A stretch of DNA of 20,801 bases from RPQK01 sp041946865 (GTDB lineage Bacteria; Acidobacteriota; UBA6911; RPQK01): positions 1 to 20,801 of the forward strand of contig JBHGBF010000106.1 in assembly GCA_041946865.1 (NCBI GenBank), written 5' to 3'. Position 1 is the first letter of the stretch; each line of letters starts with the position of its first letter. The notes under the pieces were generated by a model. That model worked only from the letters and a program-made list of their open reading frames with translations. It searched no databases and was not told the origin of the DNA. The translations under genes and the position numbers were made by a program. Shown here one piece after another: positions 14,396-20,801 of the stretch.

Positions 14396-16446
14396 CACAC
14401 CAGGAGACTGATCAGGCTCAGCAGGGCTTGAAGCGAAAAAAGAACCTGGGAGAACCACTTGACCTGCGGTCTCGCATCGGGCTTCACCATCCGGCCGTTA
14501 TTCGCCCAGTTCGCGTCCAGCTCGATCTTGTGTCCAGGATCGGCCTCAGCCATTGCCAGCCGGCTCGTATAGTCCTCCGACAACGTGATCCACCGGGCCT
14601 TCCCGTCCCAGTGCTTCAAGACTTTGTGGCCGTCCTCAAACGTCAGGAGAACATCGATCGGAAACCAGGCGGCGGTGTTGCGCGCGAGCTGCACCTCCGA
14701 CCGGAATTTGCGCTGGGACGGCTTTGTGCCCGGCTGTTTCGATTCCGGGCGTAAGGTGACCTTGCCTTGGGGTCTATCGAAGACGCCGACCGGATCCGGG
14801 ATAGGGAAAGTCGAAACTGCCAGGATCTGATAATCCAAGGGGGCGTTCCCTTTCAGAAACCGGTCAAAGAACCAGCTGAGGTCCCGTCCGGCCACCTCGT
14901 TCGCAACTGCAATGAAGTCTTGAGAACCGGGGTGACGAAAGCGCCATCGTTCGTGATAAGTGCGCATGATCCGGGCCATGGCGCGCTTGCCGAGGTGATT
15001 CTCCAACGTGCGGAGCATCAACTCCGGCTTTGTGTAGGAGTAAAAGGAGTAACCGGACCGGTAGGACCAGGCGGGCTGCAGGCTGGTGTCATAGATCCGG
15101 AACGGGCTGTTTTGCAAGCGAATAAAATCGAGCTCTGTCACTTCCAGGCCGAGGAACTCGACCAGCATTCCCCGGCCCCCGTCACCCTGCTCCAGCACTC
15201 GCCCGCAGGAATAGCTGTTGATCCCCTCGTCCAGCCATGCTTCCTCGAACTCGTTGTTCCCCACCATCCCGTACCACCATTGATGACCGGCCTCGTGGAC
15301 CGTGACGATCTCCGGCAAGCGGATCCCGTCAAATGGCGGGTACGAAAACCATCGGTTGGTGCCGGCAGTGAAAAGCGTGGGATATTCCATACCGCCGCCG
15401 CCGACTGCGACCGGATCAACGATCGTGAGCGTCCGGTAGGGATAGCGGCCGTACCATAGGCCATACCATTTCAAGGCCAGACGTGTGGCGTTTTCGTACC
15501 GGTCCAGTTGGTCCAGATGTCCGGGCTGCATGAGGAAGATCAAATCCACGTCCGAGAGCCGGACTTCGTCGAGCGATCGGTCCAGCAAGGCCGCCGCTTG
15601 CCGGTACTCGGCCGGTGAGACATCTGCGCGGCCGGAGAATTTTCTCTTGATGACGACATAATCCGGGCCGGCCGTCCAGGCAAAATCGTGGATGTTGTCT
15701 TCTTCGAACAGATAAGTGGACTCCCCTTGGCCATTATCTTTCTTCCACTTAAGCTGGCCCGTCGCGCCCAGGCGAAAATTGGAGGGGACAGTGATTTCGG
15801 TTGAGTAGTGGCCATAGTCCGCATAGAACTCCGAGTGGGCGTGAAACTGGTGACAGTTCCACCCGCCCGTGGTTTGTCCGCGCATGCCGGCGGGCTCGTA
15901 AACGCCCAGCTTCGGGAACCACTGGGCTACCATGAAAGTGCCGTCTTTGTGACCTGTCCGGAACCGAAGCTCGGGAAGCTGGGCCCGAAAGGAAAGGTTC
16001 ACGGAAATCTGGGCGCGGGGTGGAACCGGCTGAGGCAGCTTCACTCTCAGGACCGTCTGGTCATGGATGTTGCCGTCGTCCGGGTGCTCAAAAGTCATCC
16101 GCTTCGTGAGGTCGGCGCCGGTGTCGAGTCTGAGCGAAACGACATCCACCCATCCCCAGAATGAGCCGTCGGTTCCCGGCCCGAGACTCCGGTTGCCGTA
16201 AAAGGTGGTGCGCGAGTTCTTGAAGGCGTTCAGGTAAAGGTGAAACCAAAGCTCGCTGACCTCGTCGCCGGAAAGATTGCGCCACGTGATCCGCTCCTGG
16301 CCGCTCAATTGCCTGGCCTTCGGATCGAGGCGGACCTGAATCCGATAGTTCACCACCGCCTCGGCGCGATCCGGCAGCCTGGCGGCGGCGGCGGGGAAGC
16401 AAAGGGCCATCAGGCAGGCAGAGAAGGCCATCCGGGCTTTGATCAT
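14395..16446 (-). CDS. M1-family zinc metallopeptidase, exported, with C-terminal membrane segment
   Basis: This 683-aa protein has a Sec signal (1-22, AFSACLMALCFPAAAA). The substrate-binding motif GGGMEYPT is at 350-357, and zinc ligands lie in VHEAGHQWWYG (HEAGH, 384-388) with the third ligand Glu407 in EEAWLDEG, at the family's standard 18-residue spacing. The last 17 residues (VLFSLQALLSLISLLV) are hydrophobic and could anchor the protein in the membrane, which is unusual for M1 enzymes. The family cleaves N-terminal residues from peptides. The start is supported by a G-rich Shine-Dalgarno and the signal peptide. It lies 27 bp after the MBL hydrolase gene and overlaps the next gene by 1 bp. 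Confidence 0.93.
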   Translation of the reverse strand: MIKARMAFSACLMALCFPAAAARLPDRAEAVVNYRIQVRLDPKARQLSGQERITWRNLSGDEVSELWFHLYLNAFKNSRTTFYGNRSLGPGTDGSFWGWVDVVSLRLDTGADLTKRMTFEHPDDGNIHDQTVLRVKLPQPVPPRAQISVNLSFRAQLPELRFRTGHKDGTFMVAQWFPKLGVYEPAGMRGQTTGGWNCHQFHAHSEFYADYGHYSTEITVPSNFRLGATGQLKWKKDNGQGESTYLFEEDNIHDFAWTAGPDYVVIKRKFSGRADVSPAEYRQAAALLDRSLDEVRLSDVDLIFLMQPGHLDQLDRYENATRLALKWYGLWYGRYPYRTLTIVDPVAVGGGGMEYPTLFTAGTNRWFSYPPFDGIRLPEIVTVHEAGHQWWYGMVGNNEFEEAWLDEGINSYSCGRVLEQGDGGRGMLVEFLGLEVTELDFIRLQNSPFRIYDTSLQPAWSYRSGYSFYSYTKPELMLRTLENHLGKRAMARIMRTYHERWRFRHPGSQDFIAVANEVAGRDLSWFFDRFLKGNAPLDYQILAVSTFPIPDPVGVFDRPQGKVTLRPESKQPGTKPSQRKFRSEVQLARNTAAWFPIDVLLTFEDGHKVLKHWDGKARWITLSEDYTSRLAMAEADPGHKIELDANWANNGRMVKPDARPQVKWFSQVLFSLQALLSLISLLV

Positions 16447-16473
16447 CGCAGCATCCCCCAGGAGGGCACCCGT

Positions 16474-17211
16474 CTATTGGGTCTCGCCCGGATACCAGTT
16501 CGCCAGTTTGACCTCCACTCCCGGTGCGGTTACCGCTTTCTTGAAGACCTGAAGGTCGGAGCCCCGGTAATGATACGGGTAGACAACTTTCGGGCGGAAT
16601 TCATTGACACACTGGGCGGCTTCTTCGGGCGGCATGGTGTAAGGGAGGTTCATACAGATGAAGGCCATGTCGATATTCTTCAACTGCTTCATTTCCGGGA
16701 TACATTCCGTATCGCCTGAAACGTAGATCCTCTTACCGGACATCTCGAGCAGATAGCCATTCCCTCGGCCCTTGGGATGGAAGTGCTGGCCGGCGGACGG
16801 TCCGCGCAGAAGGTTGTAGGCCGGCACCGCCGTGATCCCGATCCCGAGAACTTCAGCCTTCTCCCCGTTTTTCAGGAACCGGGCTTCGGCGATCGAACTC
16901 TGAGCAGCCGGCGGCGCCACGATTGAAGTGTCCGGTTTGCGCACGGCGGCGACTTGTCGCAGGTCGAGGTGATCCGGGTGAATGTCGGTGATGAGGATCA
17001 GGTCAGCTTTCGGCTGTCCCTCGTAGTTACCCTGGCTCCATGGATCCACGTAAACGGCTTTGCCGTTCCACTTGAGGATCAGGGAGGCGTGCGTGATCGG
17101 CACGACCTCGACCTGCTGCGCCAGAGTGAAGGCCGCCATCAGAAACAAAACCATCGAAAAGCAGGTCCAAGGAAAGGCTGAGACGCCGCAACTCTTGATA
17201 GTTATAAGCAT
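16474..17211 (-). CDS. exported MBL-fold (metallo-beta-lactamase superfamily) hydrolase
   Basis: The 245-aa protein begins with a signal peptide (about 1-31, FSMVLFLMAAFTLA/QQ). It then shows the UlaG-like MBL core: THASLILKWNG, VDPWS, TDIHPDHLD (H78, D80, H81 metal ligands), SGDTECIPE at 165-173 and YPYHYRGSD (H214). The HPDH variant replaces the more common H-x-H-x-D-H in the first ligand block. Members hydrolyse ester or phosphoester bonds; the substrate here is unknown. GGAGG precedes the ATG. It lies 12 bp after folK in the same transcript. Confidence 0.88.
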   Translation of the reverse strand: MLITIKSCGVSAFPWTCFSMVLFLMAAFTLAQQVEVVPITHASLILKWNGKAVYVDPWSQGNYEGQPKADLILITDIHPDHLDLRQVAAVRKPDTSIVAPPAAQSSIAEARFLKNGEKAEVLGIGITAVPAYNLLRGPSAGQHFHPKGRGNGYLLEMSGKRIYVSGDTECIPEMKQLKNIDMAFICMNLPYTMPPEEAAQCVNEFRPKVVYPYHYRGSDLQVFKKAVTAPGVEVKLANWYPGETQ

Positions 17212-17223
17212 ACGACCTCCGTT

Positions 17224-17748
17224 TCAACAGGGATTTAACGGTCCTATTCTCTCTACACTGGAGGAATCCGGGCATCGGTCCTTAAGCTGGAGAACGGTTA
17301 ACCCCGTGCGCGGGTCGCGAAAATCAGGAGCGATTTCTGCCAGCGGCGCCAGCACGAAGTTCCGTTCATAAAGAAGCGGATGGGGGATAACCAGCGCCCG
17401 GTCCTCGATGATCGCCTGGCCGAAGAACAGGATATCGAGGTCGATTTCCCGAGGCCCTTTGGCCATCAGACGCGTTCGGCCCAGGCGCCGCTCCACGCGA
17501 AGACAGGTGGCCAGCAGTTCATGGGCGGAAAGGCTGGTCCGCACTTCACAGACCATGTTCAGGAAATCAGGCTGGTTCCGGACATAAAGCGGCTCGGTGC
17601 GGTAAACCGACGAACAGACGGCAATGCCGACCCCCTCCCCCGGCAGGAGACGCAGTGCAGACCGGAGCCGCTGCTCTCGGTCTCCCAGGTTCGAGCCGAG
17701 CGCCACGAATACGGCTGAAAGAGCGGCGCCGTCCGGACTAGAACACAT
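17224..17748 (-). CDS. folK: 2-amino-4-hydroxy-6-hydroxymethyldihydropteridine pyrophosphokinase
   Basis: FolK transfers pyrophosphate from ATP to hydroxymethyl-dihydropterin in folate synthesis, in the cytosol. The 174-aa length is normal. Visible motifs are VALGSNLGD (15-23), SSVYRTEPLYVRNQPDFLNM (the conserved pterin-binding loop) and KGPREIDLDILFFG, with the Mg-binding aspartates D103 and D105, followed by IPHPLLYERNFVLAPLAEIA. The start overlaps the end of lptD by 11 bp, so translation is likely coupled to it. Other folate genes are not in the window. Confidence 0.97.
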   Translation of the reverse strand: MCSSPDGAALSAVFVALGSNLGDREQRLRSALRLLPGEGVGIAVCSSVYRTEPLYVRNQPDFLNMVCEVRTSLSAHELLATCLRVERRLGRTRLMAKGPREIDLDILFFGQAIIEDRALVIPHPLLYERNFVLAPLAEIAPDFRDPRTGLTVLQLKDRCPDSSSVERIGPLNPC

Positions 17749-19945
17749 AGGGAGGTCTCCTGATTGTCCCGAAAGAACCTATCCCCTTCAGAAAGAAAGA
17801 GAAGCGTACCTGCTTTTCCTGCCGGACACCCAGGTTGAACGACTGCATCTCGACCGATACGCCGCAGCAGTCCCAAAAGTAGTTGGCCCGTGACAGCGAA
17901 CCGAGGAATCGTGAGGTGGCGGCATCGTAGCTGAAGGAACTGGTCACCGACAGCCCCCGTTCCAGCTGGCCTAAGGAGACCATGGCATTGAGCTGGTTGC
18001 TCTCGAAGGTTCCCGGCTCCAGTTTCTGGGTGACGAAGTAACTCGTCCCCACGGTAAACCGAGGCCGGATGAAGTATCCGGTCAGCGAGAAATTGCGATA
18101 CTGCCCAAAGAGCGGATCGTAGTCCCCACGGATGTCAAAGCTGGTCCCCGGATCCGGGGTGAATCTGACCTGGGTCACGACCGGCGAGAAACTTCGGCGT
18201 ATACCGCCGAAGTGGAATCCGGTTAATGAAGTGAAAGGTGCGAACTGGTTGATGGGAGCGAACCCGTCGCTCCTCCTCTCGGCCTCGAAACTTCCGGAGA
18301 AATCGGGGTCGAAAAAGTGCTTCTGGCCGATCCGGATCGAAAGCCACTCCTGGTTGACCATCACCCCGTCAACTTTGCGCCTGACAAAGAACCGGTTGTA
18401 GAGGTTGTATTCAATTTCGTTGGTGTTGACGATCGCGTCGTTTTCGTCAAAGCGGATAACCTGATCGAACTCGTCCACACCGTGCAGGTAGTGGTAGCGC
18501 ATGGTCGGCTCGATCGTGTGCTTCCATAATGAGCCGGACTCGCGCCCGTAGACTTTCGAGAGTCCCCAGCCCTGAAGGCTCAGTCCCACGTCGATGTAGT
18601 TACGGTGAAGGTTGTCGCGGCTCATGGTGACGGCGCCCGACTCGCTGGTCCTCAGGCTGTCGCTGTAGAAGGTCTCCCTGAGGCCCAGCTCTGGCGTCGC
18701 CTGCAAGCCCATGAAGAGAGGAACCGAGAGGTAGGCGCGCGGGAAAAAATCAAGCCTTTGTGTGGTCCCGGTGTCTTCGATCAGCGGATCCGTGCGGCTC
18801 AGGCCGCGGGCTGATGCGTCCAGATCGAGATAGACCGGAGTGCCGAAAAGGCGCCTCCCGGTCGAACGGAAGATCAGGGCCGGGGTTGTGCGAATGACGA
18901 TATTGCGCACCGGGAAGGCGGTTTCATCCCTCGACAGCAGGAAGTTTGCCGAGCCGATCTGGAAGTTCTTCGTCAGAAAGATCCGGGAATTCTCGGTGGG
19001 ACGGGTCGCCACATAGAAGTCTTCGGAAAAGACCTGGCGAAACACGAAGTTGGACACCAGGTTGAAATCCGCCACCGCCCGGTAACCGTTGCCGAATTGA
19101 GTTTCCCCCAACCCGTTAAAGCTGGCGCCACCCTGATCCTTGCGGTCGTTGATCATGAAGCCGTCCAGGTCGAGGCTGGAAGCGGCATTCGGCCGGGTTC
19201 TGAAGGTGAAGCCGTGCCCGAAGCCCCTTTGCGAGAAATAGGTCTCGCTCAGAATCAGGTCCGCGCTCCTGCCGAGCACCAGGTAGACCGACTGAGTGAC
19301 TCTTCGCCCTTTGTTGCTCGAATTCCCGGTGGTCGGCATCAGCAGGCCGCTCGAGCGCTCCTTTTTCCCGGTAGGGAAGAGCATCAAGGGCAGATAAAAA
19401 ACCGGGACGTTCTTGATGCGGAAGAGGGTGTGCGTAAAGCGCGCATTGCCGCCGAGCGGGATCTTCGCATCCTTGATGGAAAAGCTCCATTTGGGAACCG
19501 CTTCGCCGCAGGCGGTCAAAAAGCCGTTCTTGGCGTGATAGGTATTCGGACCCGTCTTGATCAGTATCCTGGCCTTGAGGTAAAGCTCCTGGTCAGTGTA
19601 TCCGTCAGCGTCGTAGATAGTCCCGGTGTCCGTCTTGAGATCAAGCTCGGCCCGGCTTCCTTTCAGCCACTGAACCCCGCGCCGCAGCTCGATAGGCCCC
19701 TCGGCGGTTGCTCGTTCGGTACCCGCCTCGTAGGTGACCTTTTGCGCGTTAAGCACGCTGTCCTCGAACGTGATGATCACGTTGCCTTCGGCGATCCACC
19801 GGTCGCCGGCCTCCCGGCTGACCGTATCGGCAGTGATCTTCACTATTCCTGCATGGTAAGGCATTTCGACGGTGACCCGGTCCTGGGCATGAGCCAGCGT
19901 CCCGAGAAGCAGCAGAGTGGGGACCAGCCACCGGACACCGTACAT
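17738..19945 (-). CDS. lptD: LPS-assembly outer-membrane protein LptD
   Basis: LptD forms the outer-membrane barrel that inserts lipopolysaccharide, with LptE. The 735-aa protein has a signal peptide (1-20, LVPTLLLLGTLAHA/QD) and an N-terminal OstA/LptA-like domain (about 30-190, ITADTVSREAGDRWIAEGNV, IRRG-type repeats). The conserved junction FRIKNVPVFYLPLMLFPTGK follows, then a long beta-barrel domain ending in a short tail. Only three cysteines exist: C146 in the N-domain (FLTACGEAVPKW) and an adjacent pair C693-C694 (WDCCGVSV). That pair corresponds in position to the C-terminal pair of E. coli LptD, so one interdomain disulfide can form instead of two. It is the first gene of the minus-strand operon lptD-folK-MBL-M1-membrane protein. 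Confidence 0.95.
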   Translation of the reverse strand: MYGVRWLVPTLLLLGTLAHAQDRVTVEMPYHAGIVKITADTVSREAGDRWIAEGNVIITFEDSVLNAQKVTYEAGTERATAEGPIELRRGVQWLKGSRAELDLKTDTGTIYDADGYTDQELYLKARILIKTGPNTYHAKNGFLTACGEAVPKWSFSIKDAKIPLGGNARFTHTLFRIKNVPVFYLPLMLFPTGKKERSSGLLMPTTGNSSNKGRRVTQSVYLVLGRSADLILSETYFSQRGFGHGFTFRTRPNAASSLDLDGFMINDRKDQGGASFNGLGETQFGNGYRAVADFNLVSNFVFRQVFSEDFYVATRPTENSRIFLTKNFQIGSANFLLSRDETAFPVRNIVIRTTPALIFRSTGRRLFGTPVYLDLDASARGLSRTDPLIEDTGTTQRLDFFPRAYLSVPLFMGLQATPELGLRETFYSDSLRTSESGAVTMSRDNLHRNYIDVGLSLQGWGLSKVYGRESGSLWKHTIEPTMRYHYLHGVDEFDQVIRFDENDAIVNTNEIEYNLYNRFFVRRKVDGVMVNQEWLSIRIGQKHFFDPDFSGSFEAERRSDGFAPINQFAPFTSLTGFHFGGIRRSFSPVVTQVRFTPDPGTSFDIRGDYDPLFGQYRNFSLTGYFIRPRFTVGTSYFVTQKLEPGTFESNQLNAMVSLGQLERGLSVTSSFSYDAATSRFLGSLSRANYFWDCCGVSVEMQSFNLGVRQEKQVRFSFFLKGIGSFGTIRRPPYVF

Positions 19946-19951
19946 CCCCTA

Positions 19952-19981
19952 AAGATACGCGTCCGAAGGTTTGAGTCGCAA
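19952..19981 (-). promoter_or_regulatory. candidate lptD operon promoter
   Basis: On the minus strand, TTGCGA (19981-19976), 18 bp and TATCTT (19957-19952) form a reasonable -35/-10 pair. The predicted start is seven bases downstream, at the A of the lptD ATG itself. That would make the mRNA leaderless. AGGGG abuts the ATG with no spacing, so it is a poor Shine-Dalgarno. Confidence 0.45.
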
Positions 19982-20037
19982 GCACCCGCAACCGACCGGG
20001 AAAACAGGCTAAAATGATCGGCGCCTCGAAGCGGGGC

Positions 20038-20085
20038 AAAAAAAGGGCCCTGGTGGGGGGGAGGGTATCCAATCCAGGGCCCTTT
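20038..20085 (-). terminator. intrinsic terminator on the minus strand upstream of lptD
   Basis: AAAGGGCCCTGG (20042-20053) and CCAGGGCCCTTT (20074-20085) make a perfect 12-bp stem with a 20-nt loop. On the minus strand it is followed by seven T (20044-20038). It would stop transcripts arriving from beyond 20085 and insulate the lptD operon. Confidence 0.75.
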
Positions 20086-20127
20086 GGCGCTCATTGCTGA
20101 GTCACTAGTTATGATGCGAGCGCTTAG

Positions 20128-20161
20128 AAAAAGTTTTCAAAAAGTTTTTAAAAAGTTGACG
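20128..20161 (+). promoter_or_regulatory. three phased A-tracts (AAAAAGTT) next to a TTGACG box
   Basis: AAAAAGTT occurs at 20128, 20139 and 20150, exactly 11 bp apart, in phase with the DNA helix, which should give a curved segment or UP-like element. The last copy merges into TTGACG (20156-20161), a -35-like hexamer. No convincing -10 box was found at 16-18 bp. The small gene at 20195 lies downstream. Confidence 0.45.
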
Positions 20162-20194
20162 TCCATGAAAATCTTTTCGTCCTGGTTTTAAGCA

Positions 20195-20446
20195 ATGGAA
20201 ACATCTCAACAGCTTACGACCGCTTTTCGTGAACGCCTGGTCCTGTTTTCCTTCTTCCATCTCGGCTCGGATGCCAGAATCGACATAACGGAAGGGCCGG
20301 AGAGTCTGAAAGTGTCGATGGCGCACTCGAGGGTGGTCCCTTTCGACTTCAGCCTGTCCTGGCCGGAGACCGAGCAATTGCTTGCTGACCCCTCCCGGTT
20401 TGAGGCGTTCATGCTCGATCTGCTGACCCGCTATCGCCGGTCCTGA
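20195..20446 (+). CDS. small hypothetical protein
   Basis: The 83-aa product (METSQQLTTAFRERLVLFSF ... WPETEQLLADPSRFEAFMLD LLTRYRRS) has a balanced, soluble composition and a plausible alternation of strands and helices. There is no signal peptide, membrane segment or recognised family. The Shine-Dalgarno before the ATG is weak. The phased A-tracts and TTGACG box upstream support real transcription. It stands alone between the lptD terminator and a non-coding stretch. A longer open frame exists on the opposite strand (20105-20794), but its composition is not protein-like. Confidence 0.55.
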   Translation: METSQQLTTAFRERLVLFSFFHLGSDARIDITEGPESLKVSMAHSRVVPFDFSLSWPETEQLLADPSRFEAFMLDLLTRYRRS

Positions 20447-20801
20447 TGTCGTCCGCCGCCTCATCCGGCGATAAGAAGGCGATAAGGAGATCGGAGAGCA
20501 AAAGGAGCAATTCCGGGTGAGCGGGAAAGGCCGATGAATAGGGAATTTTGAGCGACACGGGCGAAACGGCGCAGCCAGATCCCAGAGGTTCTTCCGGGAG
20601 TGCGCCGGAAACGCGTGTTCTGTACGAATCGATCTCGCTTGCGGCACGTATCCGACGCGCGCCGCAAAAGGCGCTGCGCTTGCGGCTCTGTGTGGATCTC
20701 GCTGCGCCGTTTGGCCTTTCACCTCCAAATCAGGGCTGTAATCCCTCAGTTTTCGTACGGCCAGGCTCCGAAGGCGCCACAGAGTCAAGCGCAAAGCGCC
20801 A
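20447..20801. other. non-coding end of the window with imperfect inverted repeats
   Basis: No gene is seen on either strand. GCCGCAA (20661-20667) pairs with TTGCGGC (20680-20686). A longer imperfect inverted repeat relates about 20670-20695 (GGCGCTGCGCTTGCGGCTCT) to the reverse complement of 20773-20801 (GGCGCTTTGCGCTTGACTCT). Between them CAGGG and CCCTC bracket a small loop (about 20733-20750). It may be the edge of a repeat element or a structured RNA continuing past the window. Confidence 0.35.

Noticed and set aside
19097..20017. A 306-codon plus-strand open frame opposite lptD
   Set aside because: It mirrors the lptD coding strand and extends into its promoter; no recognisable protein features.
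20105..20794. A 229-codon open frame on the minus strand across the right end
   Set aside because: It is very rich in Arg/Ser/Pro with no domain-like pattern, lies antisense to the better 83-aa gene and runs through inverted repeats; it looks like a GC-driven open frame.

Overview
The window looks like a GC-rich, diderm chromosome, most likely Acidobacteriota or a close relative. This is inferred from a complete lptD (outer-membrane LPS assembly), several Sec/Tat-exported proteins, a remnant of an acidobacterial-style MacB/ADOP ABC permease, a carboxypeptidase-regulatory/TPR protein and a Tat-exported Gfo/Idh/MocA oxidoreductase. No rRNA, tRNA, CRISPR array or intact insertion sequence was seen, and no marker gene fixes the taxon.

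Layout. (1) Positions 1-1429, minus strand: a secreted HEAT-like protein and an upstream M15-type peptidase that share a 35-bp overlap. The peptidase is frameshifted inside its signal peptide by an exact 20-bp tandem duplication. (2) 1664-3326, plus strand: a two-gene unit encoding a three-Cys-motif partner protein (TcmP, with methyltransferase-like motifs) and a DUF5131 (phage Gp37/Gp68-type) three-Cys protein, preceded by a perfect 20-bp palindrome. (3) 3382-8800: an accessory 'graveyard'. It holds broken remnants of a RelE/ParE toxin, a DUF4160-DUF2442 pair, an ABC permease, a TPR protein, a glycosyltransferase-like protein and a REP-associated (RAYT) transposase. An interspersed palindromic-type repeat family runs through it, and one apparently intact nucleotidyltransferase toxin/partner pair sits in the middle. 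(4) 9000-13479: a large secreted TPR protein, signal peptidase I (lepB) and a divergent Gfo/Idh/MocA oxidoreductase. (5) 19945-13487, minus strand: a compact probable operon lptD-folK-MBL hydrolase-M1 peptidase-membrane protein, with overlaps or gaps of at most 27 bp. (6) 20038-20801: a minus-strand terminator insulating lptD, phased A-tracts, a small hypothetical gene and a structured non-coding end.

How the parts work together. The right half is ordinary envelope and housekeeping biology: export, signal-peptide cleavage, LPS assembly, folate synthesis and secreted or membrane peptidases. The left half is accessory DNA in which toxin-type and mobile-element genes accumulate and decay. Several breaks are single-base changes, three of them in short G runs, so raw-read confirmation would separate true pseudogenes from assembly errors. 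The least understood intact unit is TcmP-DUF5131.
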